From assembly GCF_002368035.1 (NCBI RefSeq), contig NZ_AP018223.1, positions 908,449 to 972,448 of the forward strand: DNA of 64,000 nt. The letters run 5' to 3'. Position 1 is the stretch's first letter. The number at the start of each line of letters is the position of its first letter. Under the pieces are notes generated by a model, which made no database searches, was not told the DNA's origin, and was given only the letters and a program-made list of their open reading frames with translations. Below, piece by piece: positions 63,608 to 64,000 of the stretch. Origin of the DNA: Nostoc linckia NIES-25. Its GTDB lineage: Bacteria > Cyanobacteriota > Cyanobacteriia > Cyanobacteriales > Nostocaceae. The position numbers were made by a program, and so were the translations under genes.

Positions 63608-63947
63608 CATTGGTGTCAACTTAACATGAAAGGCTTAGTCTGATAAGCATTTCAAAATTTTTCGATGGACTACCTTGATTTTCGATCCCCCCTAACCCCC
63701 CTTGAAAAGGCTACGGTGTATACACAAGTCCAATTACCCTCCTTAATCCCCCCTTAGAAAGGGGGGAAAAAGAGATCCAGTTCCCTCCCCTTTATAAGGG
63801 GAGGGTTAGGGTGGGGTAATTCGATAACTTGTGTATACACGGTAGCTTTTCAAGGGGGGAACTAGAGTTTTTTCCCCCCAATTTATCGGGGGTTGGGGGA
63901 TCTAAAACCACAGTAAATTGAGTGTTTGAGCTTGAGTTGACAGGTAT
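63608..63947. mobile_element. MITE-like element family A, copy 2, with nested repeat
   Basis: CATTG-GTGTCAACTTAA (63608-63624) on the left and TTGAGTTGACAG-GTAT (about 63932-63947) on the right, matching the ends of the copy at 15432. AAGCATTGCT flanks both sides (63598-63607 and 63949-63958), a 10-bp target duplication inside a GTAGGGGTTT/AAACCCCTAC palindrome. The interior hosts another inverted-repeat element at 63701-63854. Confidence 0.68.
63701..63854. mobile_element. nested inverted-repeat element (CTTGAAAAGGCTACGG ends)
   Basis: CTTGAAAAGGCTACGGTGTA at 63701 is mirrored by TACACGGTAGCTTTTCAAG ending at 63854, with ACACAAGT / ACTTGTGT inside. The inner GGGGAGGG/CCCTCCCC blocks are shared with 27326-27540 and 33700-33830. 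No gene. Confidence 0.6.
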
Positions 63948-64000
63948 AAAGCATTGCTAAACCCCTACGACAAATGTGGCTTTGCTTTTATACATATTTT

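Overview
The window looks like chromosomal DNA of a filamentous, Nostoc-like (Nostocales) cyanobacterium. It carries photosystem II genes (psbK, psbM), a kaiABC clock cluster with a shortened KaiA, flavodiiron genes flv4/flv2 and a cmp-type ABC transporter. The octamer GCGATCGC (HIP1) recurs throughout. Heptanucleotide short tandem repeats (TTGGTCA, CCCCAGT, GGGGAGAT and GGGGGCA types) sit in many gaps, as is usual in heterocyst-forming cyanobacteria. No rRNA, tRNA, CRISPR array or intact transposase was found.

Layout. 0-15 kb holds housekeeping and photosynthesis genes: an epoxide hydrolase-like enzyme, a DUF4142 lipoprotein, a GH10-like protein, an acetyltransferase, a ComF-like protein, cobS, tgt-psbK, a 2Fe-2S ferredoxin, psbM, a tandem universal stress protein, gatB and argJ. 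15.3-16.5 kb is a gap in which two different MITE-like elements are inserted side by side into one palindromic repeat. 16.5-26.7 kb is an all-plus-strand inorganic-carbon / photoprotection block, cmpA-cmpB-flv4-psiE-like-flv2-cmpC-cmpD, in which a flv4-2 type operon lies inside a cmp transporter operon. 27-34 kb is an accessory island: a 1196-residue RTX/cadherin-repeat protein, a glycosyltransferase and a truncated DUF4915 gene, bracketed by two near-identical 21-bp tandem-repeat arrays.

34-49 kb holds an acyltransferase-like membrane protein, a PrxQ peroxiredoxin, the ribosome hibernation factor, lipB, an amino-acid ABC transporter fusion (bgtB-like), a hicB-hicA pair in which hicA has a stop codon, a SulP transporter, two nuclease-fold genes, a TPR-trypsin protein preceded by a 21-bp tandem array, and a secreted/membrane pair whose second gene is split by an in-frame stop. 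49-64 kb holds glycerate kinase, a Ycf20-like protein, a lipoprotein, a GT39 glycosyltransferase, a large CBS/histidine kinase divergent from kaiABC, and a TolC/HgdD-like outer-membrane channel.

The main biological theme is one locus that may coordinate bicarbonate uptake with the Flv2/Flv4 electron outlet from photosystem II. The second theme is heavy traffic of small non-autonomous repeats. At least four inverted-repeat families are visible, some with 9-10 bp target duplications, and tandem repeats have run into coding sequence in tgt and in the GT39 gene.
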